Assembly: GCF_029674545.1 (NCBI RefSeq)
Contig: NZ_CP121354.1
Span: forward strand, 6,147,001 to 6,211,000
Direction: 5' to 3'
Source of the DNA: Mesorhizobium sp. WSM4904
GTDB taxonomy: Bacteria; Pseudomonadota; Alphaproteobacteria; Rhizobiales; Rhizobiaceae
DNA: 64,000 bases
Shown here: in pieces, positions 62,393 to 64,000 of the stretch
How the letters are laid out: each line of letters starts with the position of its first letter
How positions within the stretch are numbered: the stretch's first letter is position 1
Translations under genes and position numbers: made by a program
The notes under the pieces: model-generated
What the model saw: the letters and a program-made list of their open reading frames with translations, nothing else
What the model was told of the DNA's origin: nothing
Database searches by the model: none

Positions 62393-63400
62393 TCAGTTCT
62401 TGCCGCAGGTGTCGGCCATGTCGGGCGTGCACTTGACGAAGCCGGTGTCGATATAGGGGGGCACCGTCTTGCCCTGCTTCAGGTCGTGCAGCGCCTCGAT
62501 CGACTTGTAGCCCATATTGTATGGGCTCTGACCGACGAGGTAGTGGGCAAGCCCATCCTTGAGCAGCGGCAGCTGCGGCGCGAAGGCGTCGCCGAAGGAG
62601 ATGACGAGGTCCTTGGAATCGACGCGGTCCTTCACGCGGCCGACCGCCTGGCGGTAGGCCGACGGCGCGTATTGCGCCCAGCCGCCGACGGCCACGAAGG
62701 CGTCGAGCTTGGGATTGGCGACCAGCACGTCGTTCATCTGCTGGGCGGCGAGGCTGATGTTGTCATTGTTGTAGATCGGGCAGCCGTCGACCTCGGTCCA
62801 GCCGTTCTCGCCGGCAAGACGCTTCACCGGCTTGTCCTTGGAGACATTGGCCAGCGTGTCGCGAATGCCCTGGACGCGCAGGTCGAGATTGAGCGAGCCG
62901 GCCGTGCCGGTCTGGATGCAGACCGTGCCGCCCTTCGGCTTGTGTTCGACGACCTTCTTCGCGAGTTCCACGCCGAAATTGTAGTTGTCGGTGCCGATGA
63001 AGGTCGAGCGCAGGCCAGCGTCTTCCTGCAGCAGGTCGCCATCGAAGGTCACGATCGGGATGCCGGCGGCCTTGGCCTTTTCCAGCAGCCGGGCCACGGA
63101 CTTCGGATTGGTCGCGGAGACCGCGATGCCGTCGACGCCCTTGGTCAGCACGTCGTTGATGACCTGGAGCTGCTGGGCCTCGTTCACCTCCGACGGGCCG
63201 ATATAATAGCACTCGACGCCGAGGTCTTTGGCGGCCTTCTCGCAGCCCTCCTTGACCGGAGCGCTGAAGACGTCGTTCACCGTCTTGACGATCACCGCAT
63301 AGGTCTCGGCCGAAGCCGGCGCTGCATTGATGCCAGCGGCGAACGCCGCGGCGAGCACGGTCGCGCCCATTCGGGCGGTCAGTCTGTTGATGCGTCTCAT
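62393..63400 (-). CDS. Sugar ABC transporter substrate-binding protein
   Basis: 335-aa periplasmic sugar-binding protein of the RbsB/LacI-like (peripla_BP_4) type. Signal peptide (residues 1-31, ending PASA), then VIVKTVNDVFSAPVKEGCEKA, DGIAVSATNPKSVARLL, VTFDGDL near the ligand site, FIGTDNYNFGVELAKKV and LVGQSPYNMGYKSIEAL. Cys51, 60 and others may form disulfides. It captures a sugar for the adjoining permease. Downstream of the permease gene by 78 bp; the cognate ATPase lies beyond the right edge. Confidence 0.92.
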   Translation of the reverse strand: MRRINRLTARMGATVLAAAFAAGINAAPASAETYAVIVKTVNDVFSAPVKEGCEKAAKDLGVECYYIGPSEVNEAQQLQVINDVLTKGVDGIAVSATNPKSVARLLEKAKAAGIPIVTFDGDLLQEDAGLRSTFIGTDNYNFGVELAKKVVEHKPKGGTVCIQTGTAGSLNLDLRVQGIRDTLANVSKDKPVKRLAGENGWTEVDGCPIYNNDNISLAAQQMNDVLVANPKLDAFVAVGGWAQYAPSAYRQAVGRVKDRVDSKDLVISFGDAFAPQLPLLKDGLAHYLVGQSPYNMGYKSIEALHDLKQGKTVPPYIDTGFVKCTPDMADTCGKN

Positions 63401-63478
63401 GGTTTTCTCCTCTCTGATGTTATGTGCACGAAAGTGCGCGAACCTGCCGGACAGGCCACCTGCCTGTCCGGACCGGTC

Positions 63479-64000
63479 CTAGGCGCGGGTGGAGCGGAAC
63501 CGTTCAAGCAGTACCGCGAACAGGATGAAGAGGCCGACGAAGGTGCCCTGCCAGAAGGGGTTCACGCCGGCGAGCAGCAGGGCGTTGCGGATCACTTCGA
63601 TCAGCACCGAGCCGATGACGGCGCCGAAGGACGTGCCGAAGCCGCCGAGCAGGTTGGCGCCGCCGATGACGGTCGCGGCGATGACCTGCAGCTCCTGGCC
63701 CTGGCCGAGCGCGTTGGTGGCGGCGCCCATCCAGCCGACGAGGAAGATGGCGGTCATGCCGGTCATGGCGCCGAGCAGCGCGTAGGTCGAAACCTTGACG
63801 CGATCGACCGGGATGCCGGAGAGGCGCGCGGCGTTTTCATTGCCGCCGATGGCACGCACGTAGCGGCCCCATTTGGTCATCGACAGGAGCCACTGCATGA
63901 CGACGGCCGAGACGATCACCGCCCACAGCACATTCGGCACGCCGAGGAAGGAGCCGCCGCCGAGCGCCAGCAGCGTGTCGCCGGCCTTGCCGAAATCGTA
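63479..64000 (-). CDS. Sugar ABC transporter permease (RbsC-type), 5' end outside window
   Basis: Inner-membrane permease; 173 C-terminal residues are visible and the frame is open at position 64000. GGNENAARLSGIPVDRVKVSTY followed by GAATNALGQGQELQVIAATVIGG and GGFGTSFGAVIGSVLIEV is the conserved RbsC/BPD_transp_2 permease core that contacts the ATPase. A GTG at 63940 in the frame is internal, not the start. Works with the binding protein just downstream; the sugar is not known from sequence. Confidence 0.9.
   Translation of the reverse strand, partial: YDFGKAGDTLLALGGGSFLGVPNVLWAVIVSAVVMQWLLSMTKWGRYVRAIGGNENAARLSGIPVDRVKVSTYALLGAMTGMTAIFLVGWMGAATNALGQGQELQVIAATVIGGANLLGGFGTSFGAVIGSVLIEVIRNALLLAGVNPFWQGTFVGLFILFAVLLERFRSTRA

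Noticed and set aside
1..64000. tRNA, rRNA, CRISPR, insertion sequence or phage genes
   Set aside because: I looked for direct-repeat arrays, T-loop GTTCRA sequences in cloverleaf context, transposase motifs and integrase motifs and saw none that could be supported.

Overview
The window is high-GC, gene-dense chromosomal DNA. It fits an alphaproteobacterium of the Hyphomicrobiales, most likely Mesorhizobium or a close relative. The evidence is the ExoY/ExoP/ExoF-style exopolysaccharide (EPS) genes, the rhizobial gene families (KTSC, PPC/DUF296, BKACE, PaoABC) and intergenic hairpin repeats that look like the small palindromic elements common in rhizobial genomes. The genus is an inference; no rRNA or marker gene is present. 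I found no tRNA, rRNA, CRISPR array, insertion sequence or prophage.

Layout. 1-17200 is a mixed metabolic region: a secreted caspase-like peptidase cut by the left edge, S-formylglutathione hydrolase, a beta-keto acid cleavage enzyme, a periplasmic aldehyde oxidoreductase operon (paoABC), an EmrAB-type efflux pair, a PPC-domain protein, an acidic small protein, a KTSC protein, an AlkB-like dioxygenase, a lipoprotein sugar dehydrogenase with a DUF2231 membrane partner, and a Wzy-like membrane polymerase. 17600-21620 holds two transcription regulators (Crp/Fnr type and LuxR type) and a class-III aminotransferase, separated by four copies of one two-hairpin repeat.

21700-52370 is one large EPS locus. 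A translationally coupled trio (C-methyltransferase, glucose-1-phosphate cytidylyltransferase, PIG-L deacetylase), an RfbC-like epimerase, a DUF4910 aminopeptidase-like protein and an SDR epimerase look like a pathway for a modified, probably branched, sugar. Two secreted glycoside-hydrolase-type proteins, a Wzx-like flippase, seven glycosyltransferases, a pyruvyltransferase, an outer-membrane export protein (ExoF/Wza type), an ExoY/WbaP priming transferase, a Wzz/ExoP-like co-polymerase with a degraded ATP site, a phosphomannomutase and a GDP-mannose synthase fused to an AGE-type isomerase domain follow. Together they form a nearly complete Wzx/Wzy-dependent system: priming, assembly, pyruvylation, flipping, polymerisation, export and probably trimming. 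A short motif, AAGGGGTA, recurs upstream of several of these genes and may be a shared control site.

52870-64000 is again accessory metabolism: a cupin divergent from a LysR regulator, two short-chain dehydrogenases, a MoaF-like protein, a large MscS-type channel, a YdeI-like protein, a VOC protein, a truncated MFS transporter and the start of a sugar ABC importer that runs off the right edge.
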